This document shows positions 33,564-41,775 of a DNA stretch of 64,000 nt, piece by piece; the first letter of the stretch is position 1, and each line of letters starts with the position of its first letter. Made by a program: the position numbers and the translations under genes. This DNA is from an uncultured Psychroserpens sp. (GTDB lineage: Bacteria; Bacteroidota; Bacteroidia; Flavobacteriales; Flavobacteriaceae): NCBI RefSeq assembly GCF_947492715.1, contig NZ_CANLNS010000008.1, forward strand, positions 124,001-188,000, given 5' to 3'. The notes under the pieces were generated by a model. It searched no databases, was not told the origin of the DNA, and worked only from the letters and a program-made list of their open reading frames with translations.

Positions 33564-34406
33564 TTAAAATCGTCCCGACTTATTTCTGTTTAGTATCTTA
33601 TATTCTTCATAACATTCGCTAATGGCATCTAGAATCTGAAGGTCATTGGCAGATTGAATAAAGTCTTTTGAGTAGTTACATTGGTTAACGATTTCATCGA
33701 GATCAAAACGATCTACCTGTAATAAAACCATGAGCATTTCTCTATCAAAACGAGAAGCAAGAAGGTTTCTTATTTCATCGTCTTTTTTCATTTTTTTTAG
33801 CCTTCGTAATTCACGAGGCTTTTTTCCGAACATGTTATGCAAAAAATCGGCAGGATTAAAAATAGCTCCTAAAACTTTACTAACTGCATTAGGCCTGTTA
33901 TTTCCAGCTTCATAGCCTTTATTTGATAATCCTGAAATACTGTATCTGTAATTAGATTTGATAGGTACTTGCTTAACATCTATCTCTAAATATCCTGTGA
34001 GCTTAAGTTGATTAACCACAACTTCCTCTAAAGCAAGTGCTAATTCTGTCATACCTATTTTAGTCTCTCCAAATTTTAACCAATCGTTGGTTACTCTCAC
34101 TTTGATCGATTTGTATCCTAGATAAGACAAGTGAAGTGTATCATTTAACTGAGCTTTGATTTCAAAATTACCACTATCGTCAGTTGAAGTACCTATAACC
34201 TGATTAAGGTTTACGATGTTTACACGACTTATGGGTTTATCTGTACTTAAATCAATGATCGTACCTTTCACACTAGTCGCAACTTTCACACTAGTAGAAT
34301 CTTGACGTGTGGAGTCTTTAGGTTTAGTGTTCTCATTTGTAGTGTCTTGGGAGAATCCAATACTCGTCACAAAAACAAATAATAAGAAGGTAAATAAATA
34401 TTTCAT
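33564..34406 (-). CDS. Secreted carboxypeptidase-like regulatory domain protein (280 aa)
   Basis: A signal peptide (residues about 1-19, TSIGFS before QDT) is followed by a Ser/Thr/Lys-rich linker. Next comes a CarboxypepD_reg-like beta domain (VKGTIIDLSTDKPISRVNIV ... GNFEIKAQLNDTLHLSYLGY) as found at the start of TonB receptors, but with no receptor barrel. The C-terminal 100 residues are helical and basic. ATG 34406 is preferred over GTG 34412. The protein is presumably periplasmic; its function is unknown. Confidence 0.8.
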   Translation of the reverse strand: MKYLFTFLLFVFVTSIGFSQDTTNENTKPKDSTRQDSTSVKVATSVKGTIIDLSTDKPISRVNIVNLNQVIGTSTDDSGNFEIKAQLNDTLHLSYLGYKSIKVRVTNDWLKFGETKIGMTELALALEEVVVNQLKLTGYLEIDVKQVPIKSNYRYSISGLSNKGYEAGNNRPNAVSKVLGAIFNPADFLHNMFGKKPRELRRLKKMKKDDEIRNLLASRFDREMLMVLLQVDRFDLDEIVNQCNYSKDFIQSANDLQILDAISECYEEYKILNRNKSGRF

Positions 34407-34498
34407 ATACACTATTATGTGTTAAAAGTAGTAAACAAATTGCATACCACTATAGCAATAGACGTAAATTTGACTTAATATTAACAAGATGGTTTAAA

Positions 34499-34529
34499 AA
34501 AACCTCGCAACTAAGTTACAAGGTTTTTT
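34499..34529 (-). terminator. Intrinsic terminator of the DEAD-box helicase gene
   Basis: AAAACCT (34499-34505) pairs with AGGTTTT (34521-34527). On the minus strand the hairpin is followed by a T-rich run, just after the stop at 34538. Confidence 0.6.
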
Positions 34530-34537
34530 ATTTTATC

Positions 34538-36508
34538 TTAACGTCTAGAGCGTCTTGGTCTGTCAGAACCTGATGAGCTTTCTGAACGTCGAGGTGATCT
34601 TGATTCTCCACTAGATTGTCGTCTATCACTTCTATTACCTGAATTTTCACTAGAACGTCTGTCGCTTCTATTTCTTGAATCGCCACGTCTTCCCATATTT
34701 TCACTAGAACGTCTATCGCTTCTGTTACTAGAACCTGAATCGTTACGTCTTCCTGAGTTTTCTGATGATCGTCTATCACTTCTGTTACCAGAACCTGAAT
34801 CACTACGTCTAGATCGTCTTTCTCCTCTTGGCTTGTCGTCACGTCTACGTCTTCCACCATCATCACGTCGTCTTCCACCTCGATTTCTTCCGCCTCCTCG
34901 ATCTTCGCTCACCTCTACATTTACAAAACGTCCATTATGCTTAAAATCTGTGAAAAATGTTAGTACTTTTTCTTGAATGCCTTTTTCAGTATTAAAGAAA
35001 GAAAAACTATCCTTTACATCTACTTTAAAAACATCATCTCGACCAAGTTCTAAAACTTCTTTTAAGAAATCTTTTAATTTCATCCAATCGTAACCGTCTT
35101 TACGACCCACGTTAATAAAATAACGAGTTTCGTTACCGCTTCCACCGTAACCACGACCTTCACCTTCAGAATCTCTAGATGAACTTGCTACATTAAGGTC
35201 TTTAGATTTTTGATAATAATTAAAGAAACGAGAGAATTCTACAGAGAAGAATTTTTTAATTAACTCATCCTTATCGGTGTCTTCAAATAGCTCATTTATA
35301 GCAGACAGATATTTGTCAATCTCGTGATTAACTTCTGTATTGTTAACTTTATTCGCAAGCGACATTAATTGTACTTGACAGATTTCCATACCATCAGGAA
35401 TTTCTTTTTTCTCAAATTCCTTTTTTATAATACGTTCAATACTTTTGATTTTTCGTACTTCACTTTTAGATACAATAACCATAGAAACACCTGTTTTACC
35501 GGCACGACCAGTACGACCAGAACGGTGTGTATAGGTTTCTATTTCATCTGGTAATTGGTAATTGATTACATGGGTAATATCGTCTACATCAATTCCACGA
35601 GCAGCAACATCTGTTGCTACTAACATTTGAATTTGCTTATTTCTAAACGATTTCATGACAAGATCACGTTGATTCTGACTTAAATCACCATGTAAAGCTC
35701 CTGCACTGTAACCATCTTCAATAAGGTTTTCAGCCACTTTTTGAGTATCACGTTTGGTACGACAGAAGATTACAGAAAAAATATCAGGATTGGCATCTGC
35801 CAAACGTTTTAAAGCCTGATAACGATCTCTAGCATTAACTAAATAATATTCGTGAGAAACCTGACTCGTACTTTCATTTCTGTTTCCTACTGTAATCTCA
35901 GTAGGATCATGCATAAAGTCTCTAGCAATTCGTGCAACTTCTTTTGGCATTGTAGCCGAGAATAACCACGTATTTTTATCATCAGGTGTATGTGATAAGA
36001 TATCAGTAATATCTTCATAGAATCCCATGTTTAGCATCTCATCGGCTTCATCTAAAACCGAATATTCAATTTTAGAAATATCAACCATATTTCGGCTAAT
36101 CATATCTTTCATACGACCAGGAGTAGCCACAATAATTTGTGCACCACGTTTTACTTGGCGTGCTTGATCTGTAATACTCGCTCCACCATAAATAGCTACA
36201 ACATTTAAACCTTTACAATGCTTTCCGTAGAGTTTTAATTCATTGGTAATTTGTAGGCAGAGTTCTCGTGTCGGTGATAAAATTAAACCTTGAGTTGTTC
36301 GACTATCAATGTCGATTTTTTGAAGCATTGGAAAACCAAATGCAGCAGTTTTACCAGTTCCTGTTTGCGCTAAGGCCACAAGATCTGAATCTTCTTCTAA
36401 TAAAATTGGGATTGCTTTGGCTTGTACATCACTAGGGGTTTCAAATCCTAAATCGTTAATAGCAGCCAGCAGGTCTTCATTAAGACCGAGTTCTTGGAAT
36501 GTGCTCAT
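34538..36508 (-). CDS. DEAD-box RNA helicase with Arg/Ser-rich tail (656 aa)
   Basis: ATP-dependent RNA helicase of the DeaD/CsdA-DbpA type, likely in ribosome assembly or cold adaptation. The core motifs are all present: AQTGTGKT near 49 (I), PTRELCLQ (Ia), TPGR (Ib), DEADEM near 155 (II), SAT (III), ATDVAARGIDV near 295 (V) and HRSGRTGRAG near 327 (VI). A DbpA-type RNA-binding domain follows (YFINVGRKDGYDWMKLKDFL near 460-480). The last 120 residues are low-complexity, Arg/Ser/Asp/Gly-rich with repeats of NRSDRRSSENSGRR. The 5' leader is about 130 nt. Confidence 0.93.
   Translation of the reverse strand: MSTFQELGLNEDLLAAINDLGFETPSDVQAKAIPILLEEDSDLVALAQTGTGKTAAFGFPMLQKIDIDSRTTQGLILSPTRELCLQITNELKLYGKHCKGLNVVAIYGGASITDQARQVKRGAQIIVATPGRMKDMISRNMVDISKIEYSVLDEADEMLNMGFYEDITDILSHTPDDKNTWLFSATMPKEVARIARDFMHDPTEITVGNRNESTSQVSHEYYLVNARDRYQALKRLADANPDIFSVIFCRTKRDTQKVAENLIEDGYSAGALHGDLSQNQRDLVMKSFRNKQIQMLVATDVAARGIDVDDITHVINYQLPDEIETYTHRSGRTGRAGKTGVSMVIVSKSEVRKIKSIERIIKKEFEKKEIPDGMEICQVQLMSLANKVNNTEVNHEIDKYLSAINELFEDTDKDELIKKFFSVEFSRFFNYYQKSKDLNVASSSRDSEGEGRGYGGSGNETRYFINVGRKDGYDWMKLKDFLKEVLELGRDDVFKVDVKDSFSFFNTEKGIQEKVLTFFTDFKHNGRFVNVEVSEDRGGGRNRGGRRRDDGGRRRRDDKPRGERRSRRSDSGSGNRSDRRSSENSGRRNDSGSSNRSDRRSSENMGRRGDSRNRSDRRSSENSGNRSDRRQSSGESRSPRRSESSSGSDRPRRSRR
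34620..34810 (-). repeat. Degenerate tandem repeat in the helicase tail
   Basis: DNA encoding RSDRRSSEN recurs four times with spacing of about 50-70 bp, producing an Arg/Ser-rich disordered tail. Long open frames in other phases here are a by-product of the repeat. Confidence 0.7.
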
Positions 36509-36593
36509 TCTTTTGTTTGTATTCGATTATGTTCTTTGGTGTTACAAAAGAAGCGAATCGACATACTAAACACTTAAACTTCTAGGTAACACA

Positions 36594-36631
36594 TCCTCAC
36601 TCTGAGGAATTTAACGTCCCGATCCTTCGGG
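36594..36631 (-). promoter_or_regulatory. Two hairpins in the helicase leader
   Basis: CCCGA/TCGGG (36618-36622 and 36627-36631, loop TCCT) lies at the 5' end of the predicted transcript, followed by TCCTCA/TGAGGA (36594-36599 and 36603-36608, loop CTC). DeaD-type helicase genes often carry long structured leaders linked to cold control or autoregulation. Confidence 0.5.
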
Positions 36632-36643
36632 GATTTCAAGGTG

Positions 36644-36672
36644 CAAAGATAGACTATTATTTGGATAATCAA
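36644..36672 (-). promoter_or_regulatory. Promoter of the DEAD-box helicase gene
   Basis: Minus strand TTG (36672-36670), 18 nt, TATCTTTG (36651-36644), matching the TTTG/TAnnTTTG consensus. It implies a leader of about 130 nt. The stretch 36673-36767 beyond it holds no recognised feature. Confidence 0.65.
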
Positions 36673-36767
36673 TATGTGGGCGTTTTAACACGCTCTCGCA
36701 AGTCGCTTTTTTGCAAAAGAGCTCCAACAATTGCTCCATCGTTAACGCAGGTTTTGGAGGTTTTAAT

Positions 36768-37220
36768 TCAATATTTGAGAACAATATAATCGTTAGACCA
36801 TTTTAAAATATCAAATGTTTTGGTTTTAGAATTCCATTGTTTTGTTGTTCTATCAAGGTCTTTGTAATCTATGACTACCTTATTTTTTAGAAGCCTAATA
36901 TCCAAAATGGCTCTTCCGTGCGAAGCCCCTGTAATGCAAGGAACTGCATAACGATAGTGAAGTTTTCCAGATTTAAAACTTATATGTTCTCCGTAAATGA
37001 ATCTCCTGTATTTTTTACGTTGACGACTTTTCTCTCTTGGAGTGAGTGCATTATAAGTGCGTTCTATATTGGGTATACTAAACAATACAACGGTATCACG
37101 TTCTACCCAATTTTTTGTACGCCATACATTATTATGTAATATTTTTAGTGAATCAATGTTCTGAGAAAAGCTTATTGAACAAAATAGAATAAAACCAAAA
37201 GCAAGTATTTTATGTTTCAT
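36768..37220 (-). CDS. Secreted protein of unknown function (150 aa)
   Basis: A signal peptide covers residues 1-19 (CSISFS before QNID). The mature part is basic with many Arg/Lys/Tyr, e.g. TPREKSRQRKKYRRFIYGEH near residue 60. It ends in a beta-rich segment (GRAILDIRLLKNKVVIDYKD near 103). It contains one Cys. No family was recognised. It lies 37 bp behind rdgB on the same strand. Confidence 0.7.
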   Translation of the reverse strand: MKHKILAFGFILFCSISFSQNIDSLKILHNNVWRTKNWVERDTVVLFSIPNIERTYNALTPREKSRQRKKYRRFIYGEHISFKSGKLHYRYAVPCITGASHGRAILDIRLLKNKVVIDYKDLDRTTKQWNSKTKTFDILKWSNDYIVLKY

Positions 37221-37257
37221 ATGATACTAATTTTTGATATAGCATCAAATATCTTGC

Positions 37258-37833
37258 CTAAATAGAATTTAAAAAAGCAACCAATAAACGTACTGCTTTT
37301 CCACGATGTCCAATCCGGTTTTTTTCTTCCATTACCATTTCTGCGAAAGTTTTGTTATAGTCTTCAGGTTTAAAAATAGGATCATAGCCAAAGCCTTTTT
37401 CTCCTTGCTTTGTGGTGGTAATAGCGCCTTTACAGAGCCCTGTAAATGTTTCTAGTTTGCCATTAAGATGTAATGCAATAACCGTTTTGAATTGCGCATC
37501 TCTATTCGGTTTTCCTTCAAGGTTTTTAAGCAGTAAATTCATGTTATCATTACTGTTACGCTGCGCTCCAGCATAACGTGCACTAAACACACCAGGTTCA
37601 TTATTAAGTGCTTTAACTTCTAAACCTGTATCATCTGCAAAACAATCAAATCCGTAATGTTCTTTTACGTATTCCGCTTTTTGAATGGCATTACCCTCTA
37701 TGGTAAGTTGCGTTTCAGGGATGTCTTCAAAACAGCCAATGTCTTTTAAACTTAGAAGTTTAATGTGTTGTGGGACTAGAGCCTGGACTTCTTTAAGTTT
37801 GTTTAAATTATTAGTAGCGAAAACGAGTTGCAT
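37258..37833 (-). CDS. rdgB: Non-canonical purine NTP pyrophosphatase (RdgB/HAM1, 191 aa)
   Basis: Hydrolyses dITP, XTP and related damaged purine nucleotides to monophosphates, keeping them out of DNA. LVFATNNLNKLKEVQALVP is at residues 3-21, TQLTIEGNAIQKAEY near 46, FADDTGLEVKALNNEPGVFS near 65-84, SARYAGAQRN near 84 and GFGYDPIFKPEDY near 148. Full length. Confidence 0.95.
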   Translation of the reverse strand: MQLVFATNNLNKLKEVQALVPQHIKLLSLKDIGCFEDIPETQLTIEGNAIQKAEYVKEHYGFDCFADDTGLEVKALNNEPGVFSARYAGAQRNSNDNMNLLLKNLEGKPNRDAQFKTVIALHLNGKLETFTGLCKGAITTTKQGEKGFGYDPIFKPEDYNKTFAEMVMEEKNRIGHRGKAVRLLVAFLNSI

Positions 37834-37853
37834 AGTATGTTGAAATTGAGTCT

Positions 37854-37861
37854 CAAAAGTA
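37854..37861 (-). promoter_or_regulatory. -7 promoter box TACTTTTG (rdgB)
   Basis: A perfect TAnnTTTG match on the minus strand with 20 nt between it and the rdgB ATG. Confidence 0.45.
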
Positions 37862-37958
37862 GTGACTAAAGTATGAATTGTAAAAGAGATAGTGCTTAGA
37901 TAAAGCAGATTTATTTTTCAATGAAAATGTTTCCTATCTTAGACTCAAAATTTTGAAG

Positions 37959-38987
37959 ATGTTAAAAAAAATAATTTTATGTTTTGTGTTTTTGAACCTC
38001 ACGTTTTTAAGCGCACAATCAAAATCTGATGATAATTTGAGTATGGTTAACGATGGTCCATATGTATTTATAGAAGACGATCGATTAGTGGAAAAAAACG
38101 TTGTAAATGGCGTACTCAAAACAAAAGATTTGAAGATTGATGCTTATGAAACAACATTTAAGCCTGAGGTTTCGGTATATAAAGATGTTGAACAAATAGT
38201 AGCCTTGAGTGATATCCATGGACAATTTGATCTTGCGGTTGAAATTTTAAAGAATAATAAAATTATTGATAAGAATCTCAATTGGATATTTGGAAAAGGA
38301 CATTTAGTGATTGTTGGAGATATTTTTGATCGCGGTCCAAAAGTAACAGAGACCTTATGGTTTGTTTATAAACTTGAAAAACAAGCGAAAGCCCATGGTG
38401 GAAAGGTTCATTTTTTATTAGGAAATCATGAATTTATGGTGCTACATGATGACCTCAGGTACATTCACAAAAAATATCAAGAGGCCTCAAAAATTTTAAA
38501 ATTAAGATACAGTCAGTTGTTTGATGTCAATACAGTTTTGGGTAAATGGCTGAGATCAAAAAATACGATGGTCAAAATTAACGATAATGTGTTTGTTCAT
38601 GGCGGAATTTCACCCGATTTCTTGCTTGAAGATTTCGATATAGAAGTCACCAATAAATTAATGCGAAACTCTATCGATCGCGATAAAACAGAAATGAGAT
38701 CTACTGACTTTTACGATAGGTTTTATGGGCAGAATGGACCTATTTGGTATAGAGGTTATTTTTATGATGGACTAAAAGACGAGGCTATTGTTAAAATTTT
38801 AAGTCAGATTAATGCTAATCATGTGGTTGTTGGACATTGCTCTCAAAAAGAGGTGCTTCAGTTGTATGATAAAAAAATATTAGCCGTAGATTCAAGCATA
38901 AAAAAAGGCAAGTATGGTGAAGTATTGTGGATTGATGCCGAATCCTATTCAAGAGGAACTAAAGATGGTAAAAAAATAAAGCTCTAA
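37959..38987 (+). CDS. Shewanella-like protein phosphatase, secreted metallophosphoesterase (342 aa)
   Basis: PPP-type metallophosphoesterase, with a signal peptide over residues 1-20. The two-metal site motifs are complete: ALSDIHGQFD near 81 (DxH), VIVGDIFDRGPK near 116 (GDxxDRG), FLLGNHEFMVL near 148 (GNHE), VFVHGGISPDF near 210 and HVVVGHCSQ near 285. These fit the Shelph group (tyrosine-phosphatase-like PPP), acting in periplasm or on the surface. ATG 37959 is preferred over TTG 37953. It lies 10 bp before the transporter gene. Confidence 0.88.
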   Translation: MLKKIILCFVFLNLTFLSAQSKSDDNLSMVNDGPYVFIEDDRLVEKNVVNGVLKTKDLKIDAYETTFKPEVSVYKDVEQIVALSDIHGQFDLAVEILKNNKIIDKNLNWIFGKGHLVIVGDIFDRGPKVTETLWFVYKLEKQAKAHGGKVHFLLGNHEFMVLHDDLRYIHKKYQEASKILKLRYSQLFDVNTVLGKWLRSKNTMVKINDNVFVHGGISPDFLLEDFDIEVTNKLMRNSIDRDKTEMRSTDFYDRFYGQNGPIWYRGYFYDGLKDEAIVKILSQINANHVVVGHCSQKEVLQLYDKKILAVDSSIKKGKYGEVLWIDAESYSRGTKDGKKIKL

Positions 38988-38997
38988 TTATTGAACT

Positions 38998-40395
38998 ATG
39001 CTCACTAAACTCGGAGAAAAATTTACAGACCTGTTTCAAAAATACATGCCAAGTGCTTTTGTGTTTGCTATTGTTTTGACTTTGTTAACGGCTTTATGTG
39101 CCTTGCTTTGGACAAACACTAGTCCAATAGATGTTGTGAAATCATGGTATAAAGGTTTTTTCGAATTGCTCAGTTTTGGAATGCAAATAGTGCTCATTAT
39201 CATTACAGGGTTTAGTATCGCACTCTCTCCAAAAATTAAACGCGCTATTGAAAAACTTGCTGTGTATATCCATACACCCAAACAGGTGTATTTGTTTGTT
39301 TTGGTGATGGGGACCTTATTGTCTTTTGTAAGTTTTGGATGGATTGTAATTACATGTTTATTAGCTCGCGAATTAGCTCTAAAAGTTAAGGGTGTTAATT
39401 ATCCATTCTTAATCGCATGTACTTATTTTACCTTTGGAGGTTGGGTGAGCGGACTGTCTAGTTCAATTCCGTTACTCCTTAATACAGATGATAATTTTCT
39501 CATAAAAAAGAATGTACTGTCAACAGTCATTCCAACAAGTTATACTTTGGGTTCAACACTTAATATTGCTATGATAGCAGTGTTTTTATTAGTGCCACCA
39601 TTGTTGTTTTTAATTTTAATCCCTAAAAACACCAAGGGAAAAGAACTCAAAGATTTATTAAAACCAGGTTACGAATCTCAAGAAGAATCGATAAAAGAAG
39701 AAGCTGAAAGTTTTAAACTTCCTATGAAAGCTATTTCAGATACCTTAAATAATACCCCGCTATTATCGTTACTCATTTTTGCCATGGGTTTAGCTTATAT
39801 CGTGTATCACTTTGCTACAAATGGATTTGATGTGAATTTAAATATTATGATATTTATCTTCTTAATGTTAGGGCTTTTGATGCATAAAACTCCAATGCGT
39901 TATAGCGTGGCAATGAAACGGGCTAGCGGCAATATTTCTGGCGTATTATTTCAGTATCCGTTTTATGCTGGTATTATGGGAATAATGATATATACTGGGA
40001 TTGGAGAAGAACTAACAGAAGTACTACTGTCTGTAATGACAATAGATACTTATCCGTTTTATGCCTATCTCACTGGTGGTGTTGTTAATTTTGCAATTCC
40101 ATCAGCAGGAGGGGAGTTTGCAGTTGTTGGTCCTAGTATGATTGAGGCTGTAAAGGATTTAGGAGCTGGGCTTCCTCCAGATCAAATTACTGAAATGGTT
40201 TCGAGAGCATCGATGTCTGTGGCTTTTGGGGAGAGTCTAAGCAATATGTTACAACCCTTTTTTATATTATTGGTATTGCCTGTTATGGGAGCTGGAGTAA
40301 AATTACAAGCTAGAGATATCATGGGGTATTTGGTTTTGCCGTTTCTAATCTTTTTCATTATTCAAGTGCTAATGGTCTTATATATACCATTATAA
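38998..40395 (+). CDS. Short-chain fatty acid transporter, AtoE family (465 aa)
   Basis: An inner-membrane transporter with about 11-12 hydrophobic segments. The start KLGEKFTDLFQKYMPSAFVF, FGWIVITCLLARELALKV near residue 115, FTFGGWVSGLSSSIPLLLNT near 143 and FAIPSAGGEFAVVGPSMIEA near 364-383 match the AtoE/TIGR00366 family, which takes up short-chain fatty acids such as butyrate. No thiolase or CoA-transferase genes are adjacent, so the substrate here is inferred only from family. Confidence 0.88.
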   Translation: MLTKLGEKFTDLFQKYMPSAFVFAIVLTLLTALCALLWTNTSPIDVVKSWYKGFFELLSFGMQIVLIIITGFSIALSPKIKRAIEKLAVYIHTPKQVYLFVLVMGTLLSFVSFGWIVITCLLARELALKVKGVNYPFLIACTYFTFGGWVSGLSSSIPLLLNTDDNFLIKKNVLSTVIPTSYTLGSTLNIAMIAVFLLVPPLLFLILIPKNTKGKELKDLLKPGYESQEESIKEEAESFKLPMKAISDTLNNTPLLSLLIFAMGLAYIVYHFATNGFDVNLNIMIFIFLMLGLLMHKTPMRYSVAMKRASGNISGVLFQYPFYAGIMGIMIYTGIGEELTEVLLSVMTIDTYPFYAYLTGGVVNFAIPSAGGEFAVVGPSMIEAVKDLGAGLPPDQITEMVSRASMSVAFGESLSNMLQPFFILLVLPVMGAGVKLQARDIMGYLVLPFLIFFIIQVLMVLYIPL

Positions 40396-40400
40396 AAACC

Positions 40401-40435
40401 CTATAGAGATTTAAACGAATCTCTATAGAGCTTTT
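40401..40435. terminator. Bidirectional terminator
   Basis: CTATAGAGATT (40401-40411) and AATCTCTATAG (40419-40429) form a perfect 11-bp stem with a 7-nt loop, flanked by A-rich and T-rich sequence. It sits between the convergent transporter gene and the cystatin-like operon. Confidence 0.8.
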
Positions 40436-40465
40436 AAGTTAGGTTATTATCTTATTTCAGATAAT

Positions 40466-41119
40466 CTAGTTTGGGAATTGTTTAATAAAAATGGCTGGAT
40501 CTCCACCAGAAACGGCTGTATAGCCAGTTTGAGAAAATCTATCACCATCTTTGGTTTTTCCAGATATAATGATACGTTTCATTCCGCTCGAAATTTCACC
40601 TATACGACGACCACTATCAACTTGTACACCCATTTCGTGTGGTGTACCAACTCTTGTTGCTATAATGTTACCACTGCCATTTTCTATGAGTAAACGTTGA
40701 CCAATGGCTGGAGGTGGAAATAACTGACTTACAGTGATATCTGTTAAGGCACCTAGTTTAATATAATCAGATTCGTTAACTGTAGCTTCATCGACATGAC
40801 TATCTGCACTTGACGCAACAAGGGTTTTGGTGCGACCAAATTTTGGTTGATTAGAATTATCTAAACAATACATCCATGGCGTGGTGAATTTGTCTCCAGA
40901 TTCTGTTTCGCCAGTGGCATAATATTGAGAATGAACATTTAATGGGTTCTCTTTTCGGCCTTCATCTGTTAAATCAAGGTTGTAAAAAATACTAGTCATT
41001 AATGTACCTACTGAATATACTCCTGAAGCACCTGTTAAGATAACCTCAGATAAAGGTTCATTTGGGTTGAAGTAAGCAAAGACGCTTACATTTTTAACTT
41101 TTACTGGTAAAGGTTGCAT
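40466..41119 (-). CDS. Protein of unknown function downstream of cystatin-like gene (217 aa)
   Basis: A cytoplasmic-looking protein with no signal peptide or membrane segment and no motif I recognise. It starts PLPVKVKNVSVFAYFNPNEP and appears mostly beta, with several short Gly/Ser-rich turns. It has one Cys in TTPWMYCLDNSN near residue 82, and HEMGVQVDSGRRIGEISSG near 160. It starts 25 bp after the cystatin-like gene and probably shares its transcript. Neither product shows a secretion signal. It might be a target, partner or effector of the cystatin-like protein, but this is only inference from position. Confidence 0.7.
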   Translation of the reverse strand: MQPLPVKVKNVSVFAYFNPNEPLSEVILTGASGVYSVGTLMTSIFYNLDLTDEGRKENPLNVHSQYYATGETESGDKFTTPWMYCLDNSNQPKFGRTKTLVASSADSHVDEATVNESDYIKLGALTDITVSQLFPPPAIGQRLLIENGSGNIIATRVGTPHEMGVQVDSGRRIGEISSGMKRIIISGKTKDGDRFSQTGYTAVSGGDPAIFIKQFPN

Positions 41120-41144
41120 AATAATATGTTTTTAAGGTTAATAA

Positions 41145-41423
41145 TTAATTTATGTTTTGAATACTTGTGATATGAGCCTTACCATCAAGAGGTTGATAGA
41201 TACTTACTATTGCAGATCCATTAATAGGATATCTAACTGCAGCTTCTGTATTACAAAAGAACTTATAGTTGGTTCCAGCTACAAGTTGTTCTGATACCGC
41301 TACAGGTGTATAGGTTACACCTAAAAGTCCATCTAAGGCTTCATTAAAAGCAGATGTTGCTTCTTTACTAATTGTACATGAATAGGGTGAATATGCACCA
41401 ACGAGGTTTGAGGTTTTTGACAT
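41145..41423 (-). CDS. Stefin/cystatin-like protein (92 aa)
   Basis: Looks like a single-domain cystatin, the fold that inhibits papain-like cysteine proteases. The three parts of the inhibitory wedge can all be placed: an N-terminal LVGA at residues 7-10 (cystatins LVGG), the first hairpin QLVAG at 46-50 followed by TNYKFF (cystatin QxVxG; stefins QVVAGTNY), and a second hairpin SIYQPLDGKAHITSI near 74-88 (stefins FxSLPxxxxxLxL). A helix (EATSAFNEALDGL) lies between, as expected. There is no signal peptide, as in cytosolic stefins. Activity is unproven. Confidence 0.65.
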   Translation of the reverse strand: MSKTSNLVGAYSPYSCTISKEATSAFNEALDGLLGVTYTPVAVSEQLVAGTNYKFFCNTEAAVRYPINGSAIVSIYQPLDGKAHITSIQNIN

Positions 41424-41775
41424 GATTATTGTTTTTACGTTTTTCTTACTCTTTTTTTTTGACTGTATATAGTCTAAGGTTTTTCAGATAACACCTTTCA
41501 CATAGAAATTGACACGTAGCTACTGGTTAATATTTCTATTTAATCTCTAGTTCAAATATCTGACAATCAATGAGTTTATAGTAGATGGTATTGTCTTGTT
41601 TTAAGGATTAGGTTAAAATACCTAAGCATTGCGCTCTTTACGTGTTTTGAAATTCAATTGGGAAGTTTTGTTCTTTTTTTATTATAAAAAAAACACAAAT
41701 TCTTTAAGAGATTTATCATTATAAATTGGCTAATTTTTCGTAAATTAGAATAACGAAATTAACCTAAAAACGAGA
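41424..41775. other. 352-bp divergent intergenic region
   Basis: Separates the cystatin-like operon from the HPF-like gene. It has an imperfect palindrome GACTGTATATAGTC at 41461-41474 and a perfect 7-bp inverted repeat CTAATTT/AAATTAG at 41730-41736 and 41742-41748, 28 bp before the HPF ATG. No clear TAnnTTTG box was found for either gene, no open frame of note and no RNA signature. Confidence 0.6.

Noticed and set aside
34528-34878. A 116-codon minus-strand frame rich in Asp/Val at the helicase 3' end
   Set aside because: It is another reading phase of the Arg/Ser repeat tail; the helicase frame is continuous and ends properly.
36606-36760. Short minus-strand frames between the 150-aa gene and the helicase promoter (MEQLLELFCKK..., and CVNDGAIVGALLQ...)
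   Set aside because: They are only 30-43 codons. One has no start, and the other runs through the helicase promoter. There is no family match, so chance is the better explanation, though a gene remnant cannot be excluded.
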